A stretch of 64,000 bases of DNA from Nostoc cf. commune SO-36 (lineage in GTDB: Bacteria; Cyanobacteriota; Cyanobacteriia; Cyanobacteriales; Nostocaceae): assembly GCF_023734775.1 (NCBI RefSeq), contig NZ_AP025734.1, forward strand, positions 62,001-126,000, read 5' to 3'. The notes under the pieces are model-generated. The model had not been told where the DNA came from. It did no database searches and saw nothing but the letters and a program-made list of their open reading frames with translations. Below are positions 26,602-36,081 of the stretch, one piece after another; within the stretch, counting starts at the first letter, position 1; each line of letters opens with the position of its first letter. The translations under genes were made by a program, and so were the position numbers.

Positions 26602-27753
26602 ATGAAAAACCAGCATTTAACGATAAAAGAACTGACAGAGGCGGTTGGGGGAGATACCACCCCTCGCATGGTGCGGCACTATCACACCTTGGGTTTGCTA
26701 CCTCAACCGCCACGCTCGGCGGGTAACTATCGACTATACTCCCAACAAGATGTGCAGCAGTTGCGGCAGATCGTAGCATTGAAGCAGCAAGGGTTTCAGC
26801 TATCCCACATTCAGCAGCTCCTCCAAAGTGAATCAGGCGTAAATGTGGAGCAAACGCTGATTACGCAACTGCAACAGCAATATCGCACCGTAATCCAGCA
26901 ATTAACCCGTCTTCGACAAACAGCGACCGCACTGGAAGGAGTGTTGGGACGCGATCTCAACTGCCAAACAATCCAGGCGGAAGCTATTGCTCAACTGAGG
27001 CTGTTAGAAGCCAAAACTCAAGATGGGCTAGAGGAGCTAGAAGAACTTTGGCATAGTCTGGATGCAGAAACAACGGCTCACCCAGAAGCATTTCAGGAAT
27101 CGCTACAGCGCCTGTTGCCAGACCTGTCTAACCGCTCTGAAATTGAAGTAGACTTGCTCTCCAAACTGGTATTGGCTTGTGGAGATGTGAGTTTGATCCA
27201 GTTTGTACGATTAAGTCGGGGGATTTTGGGAGATCGTTTACAGGACGCGATCGCGGCTGCTCGTGATGCACTCAAGAGGGGTTGTCAAGTTGTAGGTGAT
27301 GTTCCAACAGTTGTTGCTGCCTTAGATCAAACTCGATTGGCACATTTGCAGTGCCCCATCAAAACGTTGATTGCCGACCCACACATCACAAATGCAGCAG
27401 AAGCAGAGGAAGCGTTTTGGCACGACGAGCAGTGGAAGGAACGCTTACGCCAGTTGCCTGCTGGTTGTATTCTTGTGATTGGCTATGCGCCTTCAGTATT
27501 GATGGCTGCCTGTGACTTGATTGAGCAGGGACACCTTCAACCGACTCTTGTAATTGGAATGCCGATCGGTTTTAGTCATGCCCCAGCAGCCAAACGCCGA
27601 TTAGTGCGCTCTGGCATTCCTCACATCACTATTGAAGGAACATTAGGCGGTGGTTTGTTGGCGGCAGTTGCGTTAAATGCTCTGGTAGAGTCTTTATTGG
27701 AAAAGCCAAATTGCCATTGCTATCTCACATCATTAGACCTGTCCGAAAAATAA
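26602..27753 (+). CDS. coaR: CoaR: MerR-family cobalt sensor with precorrin isomerase-like domain
   Basis: 383 residues. The N-terminal MerR helix-turn-helix (LTIKELTEAVGGDTTPRMVRH) is followed by a long coiled helix. A domain from about residue 180 to the end is related to precorrin-8X methylmutase (CbiC/CobH): DVPTVVAALDQTRL, then GMPIGFSHAPAAKRRL. Near the C-terminus is Cys-His-Cys (NCHCYLT), the cobalt-sensing motif of CoaR. It activates coaT when cobalt is present. The divergent operator supports this. Confidence 0.92.
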   Translation: MKNQHLTIKELTEAVGGDTTPRMVRHYHTLGLLPQPPRSAGNYRLYSQQDVQQLRQIVALKQQGFQLSHIQQLLQSESGVNVEQTLITQLQQQYRTVIQQLTRLRQTATALEGVLGRDLNCQTIQAEAIAQLRLLEAKTQDGLEELEELWHSLDAETTAHPEAFQESLQRLLPDLSNRSEIEVDLLSKLVLACGDVSLIQFVRLSRGILGDRLQDAIAAARDALKRGCQVVGDVPTVVAALDQTRLAHLQCPIKTLIADPHITNAAEAEEAFWHDEQWKERLRQLPAGCILVIGYAPSVLMAACDLIEQGHLQPTLVIGMPIGFSHAPAAKRRLVRSGIPHITIEGTLGGGLLAAVALNALVESLLEKPNCHCYLTSLDLSEK

Positions 27754-28177
27754 ACTTAGTACAAAAAATCGGTAGAAGAATAAATTGAGTATCTACCACT
27801 TTGAGCTAAAAATATCGCCTCAGTAGTTCAGTAATTTCTATCGCTTATGCCTCTAAATAATTGCCACGATGACTGCTTTTAGATGTAGTGCTGCTGGTCT
27901 ATCTCTTTGTTGAGCGCTTTTTTTTCAAACGCTCCAAACTGTCTTAAGGTAATTGCGTTTGGCTTTTTCGACTTTGTATAGCAACAGAGAAATTTAAATC
28001 GTTAACTACGAAAGCATCAGCAAATTTGAGATTTCGGATAGTATTTGGTTACAAGAATGCTACTTTGATTTTGACAAGCAAAATACACAAAACAAAGTTG
28101 CACTCATGCTGGTTAGTACACCTTTAAAATAAACTTATTAAAAATGATTTTTACCTAATTTCAAGCCTCAATATTGC
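27754..28177. other. 424-base gap without recognisable gene
   Basis: AT-rich sequence between coaR and the end of the TPR gene. No open frame, inverted terminal repeat or RNA structure stands out. A terminator for coaR would be expected near the start, but no clear hairpin with T-run is visible. Confidence 0.4.
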
Positions 28178-28861
28178 TTACTGCTGAATTTTCTGAAGGA
28201 GAGCTTGTGTTTGCTGATACCTCTGGGTATCTCCTTGCTGTTGAAATAGACTTGCAGCTTGCTGTAAATCGCTAATAGCGCTTTTGCGATCGCCTAAAGC
28301 ATATTCAGCAAGTCCTCGGTTGCCGTAGGCATCAGGTAATTTGGGGTTGATTTGTAGTGCTTGGTTAAAATCTGCGATCGCCAACTTGTGATTTCCCTGT
28401 CTATAATTCAAAAAGCCCCTATTGTAGTAGGCATCTACAGACTTCGGATCAATTCTTAGTACCTGGTTAAAGTCGGTAATTGCAGCTTTAATACTTCCTA
28501 GTTCCGCATGAGCAGTCCCTCGACTGTTGTAAGCATCTGTATGGTTGGGATTTAGTCGCAGTGCTTGATCAAAGTCGGTAACGGCTGCTTTAAAATCTCC
28601 TAATTGAGACTTTGCCAAACCTCTCAGGCAGAAACCCTCGTAGTATCGTGGATTTAACTGTACTACCCGATTAAAATCTTCTATTGCACCATTGAAGTTG
28701 CCTTGCTCAAGCTTTTGCACACCCTGATTATAGTATTCCTGAAAATTCATCTGTTGGATGCGCGTTTGTGGTTCTTGTGCAGCAAGGACAGCAACAGGTA
28801 TTCCACTCAGTACGCTACTTGTTATTCCCAGGATGGCTACAGATTTGTGAATGTAGTTCAT
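28178..28861 (-). CDS. Secreted TPR-repeat protein
   Basis: 227 residues. The signal-like start MNYIHKSVAILGITSSVLSG is followed by five 34-residue tetratricopeptide repeats, each of the form A-x2-DFN-x-L-x4-Y-x-A-Y-x-NRG (for example AIEDFNRVVQLNPRYYEGFC), and a Gln-rich end. TPR arrays mediate protein binding; the partner is unknown. It is the last gene of the minus-strand block and lies just downstream of the broken mntH gene. Confidence 0.82.
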   Translation of the reverse strand: MNYIHKSVAILGITSSVLSGIPVAVLAAQEPQTRIQQMNFQEYYNQGVQKLEQGNFNGAIEDFNRVVQLNPRYYEGFCLRGLAKSQLGDFKAAVTDFDQALRLNPNHTDAYNSRGTAHAELGSIKAAITDFNQVLRIDPKSVDAYYNRGFLNYRQGNHKLAIADFNQALQINPKLPDAYGNRGLAEYALGDRKSAISDLQQAASLFQQQGDTQRYQQTQALLQKIQQ

Positions 28862-28955
28862 GGCTTGACTTTCTCCATGTCAGACAGATCAAAGCAGATG
28901 CACAGGGTTATTCTCGACTAGATCCATCCTAAGCGGTTTAAAGCTTGAAACCCAG

Positions 28956-29747
28956 CTAGCCCAAAATACTTTGTAATAGCAACCAAACATTTAGCCCAAC
29001 GATAACAGTAGCAACTCCCCAAGCTAAATATTTAAGCCATAACGGATTTACAAACTCACCCATTAAGCGACGGTTACTTGTGAACATCACCAATGGAATC
29101 ACTGCAAATGGTAACTGCAAGCTGAGGATAACTTGACTGAGAACTATAAGGCGACTTGTGCTGTGTTCCCCAAAGATAATAATTGTAATCAGCGCGGGGA
29201 TGATGGCAAGCAGACGGGTAACTAAACGCCGTAACCATGACGGAAGGCGAAATTGTAAAAAGCCTTCCATTACAATTTGCCCAGCTAGGGTTGCAGTCAA
29301 TGTTGAACTTTGACCAGAAGCAAGTAAGGCAATCCCAAAAATTGCACTAGCAGCACTAACGCCCAATAATGGTGAAAGCAGTTTGTAAGCATCTTGAATT
29401 TCTGCTACATTCTGATTACCAGAAAAATGAAATGTTGCAGCAGACACAATTAAAATCGCCGAGTTGATAAACAGTGCTAATGACAAAGCAAAAGTTGAAT
29501 CAATTGTGCCAAACTTAATTGCTTCCCATCTTTTTTCAGTATTAGGTTGCCAATCACGGGTTTGCACAATTGAGGAGTGTAAATATAAGTTGTGAGGCAT
29601 CACTGTTGCCCCTAAAATACCAATAGCAATGTAGAGCATTTCTGGATTCTGTAAAATTTCTCCCTTGGGCAGATATCCAAACATTACCCCCCCCATATCA
29701 GGTCGAGAAAACAGAATTTCCGCTGTAAAACAGATACCTACGGTTGC
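28956..29747 (-). pseudogene. mntH: mntH (NRAMP) C-terminal fragment
   Basis: Reads ATVGICFTAEILFSRPDMGG, GATVMPHNLYLHSSIVQTRD (the conserved MPHN loop of NRAMP TM6) and on to WLLLQSILG. The frame enters directly from the IS630 element. Joining across that IS at its TA duplication gives [19 protein letters not shown] without a break. This is about 60 percent of a proton-coupled Mn(II)/Fe(II) importer. It lacks the N-terminal metal-binding helix and is not expected to work. Confidence 0.9.
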
Positions 29748-29749
29748 TA

Positions 29750-30941
29750 TAGGAATCCTATTTGATTTTTGAATAGGCTCCGTACATCTGTAAAGTGTCG
29801 AAATCAAAGGTAGTGTGTCTAATAAACCACTCAAACATCCACTTTAAATGAGAAAATGTTGGAACCAAAGCACAAAAACGTCTAACCCATGTTTTGGCTT
29901 GTAACCAGATATCTTCAATTGGATTTTGTATTGGGCAATTGGGGGCAAAGCGAACACAATGTATTTTCCATTGCTCGGTTGGCAAACTTTGATTAACAGA
30001 GTCCAGAAAACCTCGAATTTCTTTGGAACGGTGGTAGCTAGCACCATCCCAAAAAATTAGTAATTGCTGGTCGGGAGAGTCAGCTAGCAAGTATTGTAGG
30101 TAGTCAATGGTATTTTTTGAGTTTCCCGCATCATAAGCTTTGAGAACTAATTTTCCATCAAGATAGTCAACTGCCCCATAGTATGTCTGCTTATCTCGTT
30201 CATTAATGACTCTCACCGCTATTTCTTGGTCACTTTTTCCCCATACGTAGCCGCTTAAATCTCCCCACATTAAATGACATTCATCAATTAGCAGTACTCT
30301 TAATTTTCCTGTTTCGATTGACTCCCGGTGAGTTGCCAGCAATGTTTCAATCTCTTTTTTTTTACGGCAACAGCATTCTCGTCGGCTTTGGGGTTCAGCT
30401 TTGTCGTTTTTTTCCAACTGATAGATGCTGCATCGAACAAATCGTAGTAACTTTGTTTTGACTCATAAACCACATCATACTCAAAGGCCAATTTATACTC
30501 TAGTTCCCCAAGCTCCCAACAGTACGAGTGTTTGCAACCAACTCAACACCTCTTCTCGCTGTTCGGCATTTAGGTAGCTCTTTCTCCCTTTGTGGTTCAA
30601 GCGCAGTCCCGAAATTCCATATTCCTCGTAGGCAAGATCCAACCTGTTATGGAGCCTCTAGACACATCTAGAATTGTTTGAATTTCATCATACAAGTAGC
30701 CTTGATAAACCAGCTTGACTGCCAACGCTTTCCTGACCTCACGCACATCTGGACGCAGAGCGATAAAATCTTGTAGTTCCACGATGGCATGAAATTTTAT
30801 TTCCTCTGTTGACTGTTGGCGCGATACTTCCAGTGCAAGTGTGGTAGTTTGTAAATGCTGGCTTATCATTGTCCTTTATTAGACTTTCATTTCCCTACGT
30901 ATTATCTTGTAGTCTTGTTCAAAAATCAAATAGGAGTCCTA
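29750..30941 (-). mobile_element. IS630-type insertion (copy A) in mntH
   Basis: 1192 bases. The terminal repeats read TAGGAATCCTATTTGATTTT at the left and TAGGACTCCTATTTGATTTT at the right (complement), flanked by TA (29748-29749 and 30942-30943), the IS630 target duplication. Removing the element plus one TA restores the NRAMP frame exactly. A relic of the same type lies at 8642-8903, and a MITE with related ends at 37450-37583. Confidence 0.9.
29758..30869 (-). pseudogene. IS630-type transposase with several frameshifts
   Basis: The N-terminal helix-turn-helix part (ISQHLQTTTLALEVSRQQ, then DEIQTILDVSRGSITGW) is in one frame up to about 30640. Then AYEEYGISGLRLNHKGRKSY, ELEYKLAFEYDVVYESKQ and the DDE domain (LLIDECHLMWGDLSG, IFWDGASYH, CPIQNPIEDIW) lie in other frames. 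The break at about 30355-30363 is a run of nine T (A on the coding strand) and could be a programmed slip, but breaks near 30640 and 30520 look like real damage. Probably inactive. Confidence 0.78.
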
Positions 30942-30943
30942 TA

Positions 30944-31086
30944 CCAGCATTATTATTAAGGCTTCTGTATAGCGAAAGCCTTTATGTTGCAGGAATAACA
31001 ATACCAGGACATCCAGCGCAGTGATGCACACACCCCATATCAAGGGAATACCGAATAAAAGTTGCAGCGCGATCGCACTTCCCAGT
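30944..31086 (-). pseudogene. mntH: mntH (NRAMP) middle fragment
   Basis: The reverse strand reads [40 protein letters not shown] and ALIIMLV, the TM3-TM4 region of NRAMP transporters. It is trapped between the two insertion sequences. Joined to the other two pieces it fits in frame on both sides with one copy of each target duplication. Confidence 0.9.
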
Positions 31087-32230
31087 AGACATCTCCAAAA
31101 TAGTAATATTTGATGGTAAAAGAATATTACATGATGTTTTTGGGTGCTAAAACATGAGTTCTATACTGAGCCATATTGAAAAAAATCCTCAAGATGCACA
31201 GCGCTTGATTGGTCTTGGGTATCCTGAGCTACAACAGTTAATTCAAAATGCAGAGCAATTACACGATGAAAAACAGGTCTTGCTAGAATCAAAAAAAATA
31301 AGAATTATTACAGGTGGAGGTGGTAGGAAACCAAAATTACCAATACCGGAACAAATAATTTTAACTTTGGTTTACCTCAGGCATCTGACTACATTTCAAC
31401 TTCTTGGTATCCAATTTGATGTAAGTGAATCGACAGCAAATAATATATTCAACTATTGGCTACCAATACTTCGAGAATTACTACCATCTAGTTTAATAGA
31501 ACAAGTAAAAAAAAATGAATCTGATTATGAAATACTTAAAGAAGTACTCACGGATTATGAATTAATTATAGATAGCTATGAACAAGTCAGGGAAAGACCA
31601 GGGGACAACAAAGAACAAGAAAAATATTTTTCTGGCAAGGCACATAAACATACATTTAAAACCCAGATAATTATTTTACCAGACGCCAGAGATATTGTTG
31701 ATGTTGTTGCAGGTGAACCTGGACCAAAAAGCGATATAACAATGTTTAGAGAAAATCGTGATAGCTTTGCTCCAAAACAAAGTTTTAAGGGAGATTTAGG
31801 TTATCTAGGAGAAGATTTAATTGATACTCCAATTAAAACACCAAGAAATGGGGAATTAACAACTGGCCAGAAAAAAGAAAACAAGGAGTTTTCATCAAAA
31901 CGAGTATTTGTTGAACATCGAATTCGCTCAGTAAAAATTTTCCGAGTTGTTCAAGACCGATTTAGGCTAAAACCTAAAAAGTATGAGCAAGTAATTTTGA
32001 CAATTTGTGGATTAGTAAGATTGCGAATAGGAGCGTTGATATTACCAACAAAAATAGACCTAGTAGCATTCGCCTTAAGTTAATGCATATAACTACATAT
32101 TTTTGCCTTATTACTATCAGTAAATATCTCAAAGCCTTATTTTTTCGTATTGACTAGCTAGTTTGAGATGCTTGCACTTGCGTCTTATAAGCTAGCCGCA
32201 GTAAAGCTTTGATAGTTATTGGAGATGTCT
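31087..32230 (+). mobile_element. IS5-family insertion in mntH
   Basis: 1144 bases with terminal repeats AGACATCTCCAA at both ends (inverted), flanked by the 3-bp duplication AGT (31084-31086 and 32231-32233). The short duplication and the DDE_Tnp_4 transposase fit an IS1031/ISL2-like IS5 subgroup. Excision with one AGT restores the NRAMP frame as [14 protein letters not shown]. Confidence 0.85.
31154..32083 (+). CDS. IS5-family transposase (DDE_Tnp_4 type)
   Basis: 309 residues, intact. The N-terminal helix-turn-helix is [20 protein letters not shown]. The DDE catalytic region shows [12 protein letters not shown] (first Asp), [13 protein letters not shown] (second Asp) and [13 protein letters not shown] (Glu). 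It is the only gene in the element. It runs opposite to the disrupted mntH gene. Confidence 0.88.
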   Translation: MSSILSHIEKNPQDAQRLIGLGYPELQQLIQNAEQLHDEKQVLLESKKIRIITGGGGRKPKLPIPEQIILTLVYLRHLTTFQLLGIQFDVSESTANNIFNYWLPILRELLPSSLIEQVKKNESDYEILKEVLTDYELIIDSYEQVRERPGDNKEQEKYFSGKAHKHTFKTQIIILPDARDIVDVVAGEPGPKSDITMFRENRDSFAPKQSFKGDLGYLGEDLIDTPIKTPRNGELTTGQKKENKEFSSKRVFVEHRIRSVKIFRVVQDRFRLKPKKYEQVILTICGLVRLRIGALILPTKIDLVAFALS

Positions 32231-32604
32231 AGTAGTTCTGCTAAGTCACAAGCGGCGATCGCAATCTCACACAATACCCACAAACAAAAGCTCACCCTTC
32301 GACTAAAATAGTCCCGACAAACCTGTGCCAAATCTCGACCTGTGGCAACACCCAAACGCACACATAGTGATTGCAGTAATATCGCCATCAAGTTAGACAG
32401 CAGGATCACTGTTAACAGAGTGTATCCAAATTTTGACCCCCCAGCGATATCTGTTGCCCAATTTCCAGGATCTATGTATCCGACTGAAACCAGATACCCT
32501 GGCCCTGCATAAGCCAACATCTTGCGCCAAAAGCTTTTACTGTTAGGGACTCTAATACTGCGGTGAACTTCAGGGAGACTGGGACGGTTTTCGGGACGAG
32601 TCAT
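32231..32604 (-). pseudogene. mntH: mntH (NRAMP) N-terminal fragment
   Basis: Begins [20 protein letters not shown], then [20 protein letters not shown] and [14 protein letters not shown], which contains the DPGN metal-binding motif of NRAMP TM1, and runs to CDLAELL. After that the open frame continues for a few codons into the IS5-family end. All three pieces together give a normal NRAMP of about 430 residues, so loss of Mn/Fe uptake is recent. Confidence 0.9.
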
Positions 32605-32665
32605 TTGTTTTACGCGGAGATATTTTCATATTCTTCTCATAATCCCAGAAAATTAGAAATAAATG

Positions 32666-32995
32666 TCAACCTCTTGGCGCATACATGATGATCAACACCC
32701 CCAACAGCACAATCCATGCGCCTAATTGATCAAATTTGTCAGGAGCTAATCCATCTATCTTCCAGCCCCACAGAATCGAGAGGATAATGAAAATACCTCC
32801 GTAAGCGGCATAAGTCCGACCAAAGTTGGTTGGCTGTTGTGTGGCAATAAATCCATAAACAGTTAGCAGTACTGACCCTCCCAAAGCTAGCCACATGCTT
32901 TTGCCTTCTCGTAGCCACAGCCAGACTAGGTAGCCTCCGCCAATTTCACACAAACCAGCCAAAAAGAAGTAAACCAGAGATTTGATAATAGGCAT
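32666..32995 (-). CDS. YnfA/UPF0060 family small membrane protein
   Basis: 109 residues from the ATG at 32995, the usual YnfA length; a longer frame from 33100 adds 35 non-homologous residues. Four membrane helices are visible, with conserved [41 protein letters not shown] and a final MYAPRG. Its fold resembles SMR transporters, and related genes are common in metal and metalloid islands. Substrate unknown. It sits between mntH and rppB on the same strand. Confidence 0.88.
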   Translation of the reverse strand: MPIIKSLVYFFLAGLCEIGGGYLVWLWLREGKSMWLALGGSVLLTVYGFIATQQPTNFGRTYAAYGGIFIILSILWGWKIDGLAPDKFDQLGAWIVLLGVLIIMYAPRG

Positions 32996-33162
32996 AAAAT
33001 AATTAGCAAATATAAATTTGTCACCAATACATAAGTGCAAACGCATAAAATGCGATAACTTCTGAATGCTAGATCGGTTACGGTAGCTGACATCTACCAA
33101 TGCCTAAAGAGATAGTGTGATAAAGCCTTAAAATTATCTGCTGTTTTGGATGTGCAGTTTAC

Positions 33163-34557
33163 TTACGTGAAACGTTGATGAACGGAGAATGCGCTCCGTT
33201 CTTGTGTCAAGGGTAAGTGAAGGATGAAGGTGCTACCTTTACCAATTTGGCTTTGTACCTGTGTACTGCCTCTATGAGCTTGAACAATTGCTTGAGCGAT
33301 CGCCAATCCCAATCCAGATCCACCAGTACGACGCGAGCGATCGCTGTTCACTCGATAAAAACGGTCAAAAATCCTCTTTTGCTCGTGCGATGCAATGCCA
33401 ATACCTGTATCTTGAACTTCAATCACTGCATCAACATTGCTGCGTTTGAGGATGACAGTTACATAACCGCCGGCAGGGGTGTATTGAATAGCATTAGCAA
33501 TTAGATTAGAAAGCACACGTAACAGTTGGTCTTCATCTCCCATCACGTATAACAGCTCCTGGCATAACACCAAAGATGTTAACTGCAAAGAAGCCGCCGC
33601 CGCTAAGGCTGAAAATTCTTCTATCAGGTCATTAATCAAAATATTCAGACAGCAATGTATTTGTTGTGTCGCCAGCTCTTGCTGTTCCAATCGAGACAGT
33701 AGCAGCATATCCTGAACTAGTTCAGCTAGTCGATGATTTTGACGTTGAATAGATGCCAAAATATCTTGCGTCTCCTCAGTTAGATACTCCATATCAAATA
33801 AAGTTTCTACCGTTGCATTAATCGCTGCTAGAGGAGTACGCAACTCATGAGAGGCATCAGACGTAAACTGTTGCATTTGTTTATACGACCTGTCAATTGG
33901 TCGCATTGCTAACCCTGCCAGCCACCAACTAGAACCACCAACTAACAATACCGTAATTGGCAATCCTAGCGCCAAAATTACTTTCAAAGCTGCGAGACGA
34001 CTATCAAGGTCATTTAGACTGCGCCCTACCTGAATATAGCCCCAAACCTGATTATCTTGAGTGTGCAACAGTAGAGACTTTTGACTGTAACGATTGCCTT
34101 GTAAGTCTTTGACTGTTTGCCAAACTTGGGTTTGCACAGTTGGTGGCAATTCATCCGCTTGGAAACCTGCCACTGCAATTAACCGTCCTGAAGCATCGAC
34201 AAAACGGATGTAATATTGCTTATCTTTGTATACAGTACTAAAAATGCCGTGGTCATCAGGGGTGGTTTTACCGTGGCGCAGGATCTTTTGGGTAGAACAA
34301 CTGGACTCAGCTAAACAAATATTTGGTAAAACCTGCTGGAAAACTAGCTCTGTAAGACCAGGTTGTTTCAAAGTCGGTTCAATTACATCATGAAGTGTAC
34401 CTGCTACTGATTCCAGTTCTCGGTTGATAGAAACCACATAAGCATCAATGATTACCTCATAAATCACGAAACCGCATAAGGACAGAATTAGAGCCATAAC
34501 TACCGCATACCAGGTAGCCAATTGCCAGCGAGTCTTACGAAATAGTCGAATCTGCAT
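33163..34557 (-). CDS. rppB: Sensor histidine kinase RppB-like
   Basis: 464 residues. TM1 is about 12-34, followed by a sensor region of about 155 residues with two cysteines (NICLAESSCST) and TM2 at about 190-212. A HAMP-like linker leads to DASHELRTPLAAI with H237, then NLIANAIQYT, DTGIGI and GGSGLGLAIA. It overlaps the response regulator gene by 23 bases, so the two are translated together. The related RppB/NrsS of Synechocystis responds to nickel or redox state; here the signal is unproven. Confidence 0.85.
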   Translation of the reverse strand: MQIRLFRKTRWQLATWYAVVMALILSLCGFVIYEVIIDAYVVSINRELESVAGTLHDVIEPTLKQPGLTELVFQQVLPNICLAESSCSTQKILRHGKTTPDDHGIFSTVYKDKQYYIRFVDASGRLIAVAGFQADELPPTVQTQVWQTVKDLQGNRYSQKSLLLHTQDNQVWGYIQVGRSLNDLDSRLAALKVILALGLPITVLLVGGSSWWLAGLAMRPIDRSYKQMQQFTSDASHELRTPLAAINATVETLFDMEYLTEETQDILASIQRQNHRLAELVQDMLLLSRLEQQELATQQIHCCLNILINDLIEEFSALAAAASLQLTSLVLCQELLYVMGDEDQLLRVLSNLIANAIQYTPAGGYVTVILKRSNVDAVIEVQDTGIGIASHEQKRIFDRFYRVNSDRSRRTGGSGLGLAIAQAIVQAHRGSTQVQSQIGKGSTFILHLPLTQERSAFSVHQRFT

Positions 34558-35272
34558 TGCCAGGATTGAAACGATAGCCCATACTAGGGATAGTTTCGAT
34601 TAGCCTATCACAACCATATTCCGATAATTTGCGTCGCAAAAGTCGGATTTGGGCTGCTACTACATTACTAACGCGTTCTGCACTAAAGGCGTACAGATGA
34701 TTTAAAATTTGGTCGCGGGTAATAACTGTATTAGGACGTTTCATCAAGTATTCTAATAATTGGAATTCTTTTTTTGTTAAATAAATTACCTTATTTTCAC
34801 CATTAGGGTACTGTCGAGAAACTGTACAATTACCGCAGTCTAGGATAAGGCCACCAACTTGCAATTGTAAAGACTGAAACTGAGGTGTAAGCGATGCACC
34901 TCCAAAAGAAGCTCGTCTTTGCAAAGCCCGCAACCGTGCCAGTAGTTCTGCCATGCCAAACGGCTTTATCAGATAGTCATCAGCCCCTGCATCTAGACCA
35001 GCTACCTTATCTGCCATGCTATCTTTAGCAGTTAGCATCAGCACGGGCAAAGCATTACCCCGACCACGTAATCGCTTGCACAGTTCCAAACCTGACATTC
35101 CCGGCAGCAACCAATCAAAAATTGCCAGTGTATATTGAGTCCAATCATGTTCTAGATAAATCCAGGCTTCATTTCCATCCAAAACCCAGTCAACAATATA
35201 TCTTTCTTTACTCAACTTTCGCTGAATCGACGCACCTAGATCAGGCTCATCTTCAACTAGCAAAACTTTCAT
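34535..35272 (-). CDS. rppA: Response regulator RppA-like (OmpR family)
   Basis: 245 residues. The receiver domain has E7-D8-E9, phospho-acceptor D53 in FDWLLPGMSG and the LIKPFG lysine. The DNA-binding winged helix spans about 140-240 (LTKKEFQLLEYLMKRPNTVI ... TIPSMGYRFNPG). The CNQ-like gap region ILDCGNCTVSRQYPNGENKV is typical of the RppA group. It is the best local candidate to bind the 11-bp-spaced TGAAAT repeats upstream of the RND pump and DUF2808 genes. That link is inferred. Confidence 0.85.
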   Translation of the reverse strand: MKVLLVEDEPDLGASIQRKLSKERYIVDWVLDGNEAWIYLEHDWTQYTLAIFDWLLPGMSGLELCKRLRGRGNALPVLMLTAKDSMADKVAGLDAGADDYLIKPFGMAELLARLRALQRRASFGGASLTPQFQSLQLQVGGLILDCGNCTVSRQYPNGENKVIYLTKKEFQLLEYLMKRPNTVITRDQILNHLYAFSAERVSNVVAAQIRLLRRKLSEYGCDRLIETIPSMGYRFNPGNADSTIS

Positions 35273-35303
35273 AAGCAGTAGATTTACTTTATAAATTTGT
35301 TCA

Positions 35304-35789
35304 TTAAATTACACGCAATTGAACAACTCCAATGGGTAACTCTACATTCATACCAGCGAGAATAGTAGATATCTTGTAGAACTTGTCACCAGTAGTCACT
35401 GCTGTTTTTTTAACATTCTTCATTTCTACGATGATGATAGTTCCAGGAGCGACTGATTCGGCAAACTCTAGCGTAGCTTTTTTGCCTTGAATAGAAACTT
35501 TTGCAGCAATTTTTTTACCGGATTCCTCGGACACATCAATATTTTCTCTGAGGACAATGTTAGTTGGAGCTTCGATAATTAGCTGAGAAATAGCCTTGCT
35601 GTTTTGGGGAACTGCTATTTTTAAAGTATGTCTGAGAATTCTCCAATGGCGAATACCTTGAGGAGATTCCCCTAAGCTAATAATGTGAGGAAAGTTACTA
35701 GATTGTGGTGTAGGATTTGCATAAGTAGCTGGAATGAAAACTGCCATAGTCAATGCGAAAATAGCAGTATATGTCAGTGTTCTATTCAT
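35304..35789 (-). CDS. Secreted DUF2808 protein
   Basis: About 161 residues from the ATG at 35789 (an ATG three codons earlier is possible). The signal peptide NRTLTYTAIFALTMAVFIPA ends near TYANP. The DUF2808 domain contains GIRHWRILRHTLKIAVPQNS, KAISQLIIEAPTNIV and the C-terminal MNVELPIGVVQLRVI. Function unknown; the family is nearly confined to cyanobacteria and exported. A close paralogue, truncated by an IS, lies at 38.9 kb. It lies 31 bases upstream of rppA on the same strand, so cotranscription is likely. Confidence 0.82.
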   Translation of the reverse strand: MNRTLTYTAIFALTMAVFIPATYANPTPQSSNFPHIISLGESPQGIRHWRILRHTLKIAVPQNSKAISQLIIEAPTNIVLRENIDVSEESGKKIAAKVSIQGKKATLEFAESVAPGTIIIVEMKNVKKTAVTTGDKFYKISTILAGMNVELPIGVVQLRVI

Positions 35790-35880
35790 TTGAGTCATAT
35801 AATCACTTCACTATGTCTATCAATCATCAGAATCATCTGCCGTGAAAGATGCTGCCTCTTAATAGCTTGACAAAGTGAGA

Positions 35881-35897
35881 TGAAATTTGGGTGAAAT
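35881..35897 (-). promoter_or_regulatory. 11-bp-spaced TGAAAT repeat upstream of DUF2808 gene
   Basis: TGAAATTTGGG followed by TGAAATTTT: the hexamer starts at 35881 and 35892, 11 bases apart, 92 bases upstream of the DUF2808 start. The 19-base block is nearly identical to the one upstream of czcB at 51458. The same box would precede rppA if cotranscribed, giving autoregulation. Confidence 0.65.
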
Positions 35898-36081
35898 TTT
35901 AGCTAGTTAAACAGATTTTTTAAAAATAAAAACAAATAAGTGACCTTTGATGAAATCATAACACTTTCGTAAACGTACACCTTTATAGTCTCAAAGCTAT
36001 CTCTAACCTCGTTTCAGCTTATAACGATATTGACAAACAGTTGAAGAAGCAAAATATTCGTACTGATGTTTTTTCATACAT

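Noticed and set aside
30300..30491. Separate small gene on the minus strand
   Set aside because: It is a frame-shifted middle part of the IS630-type transposase.
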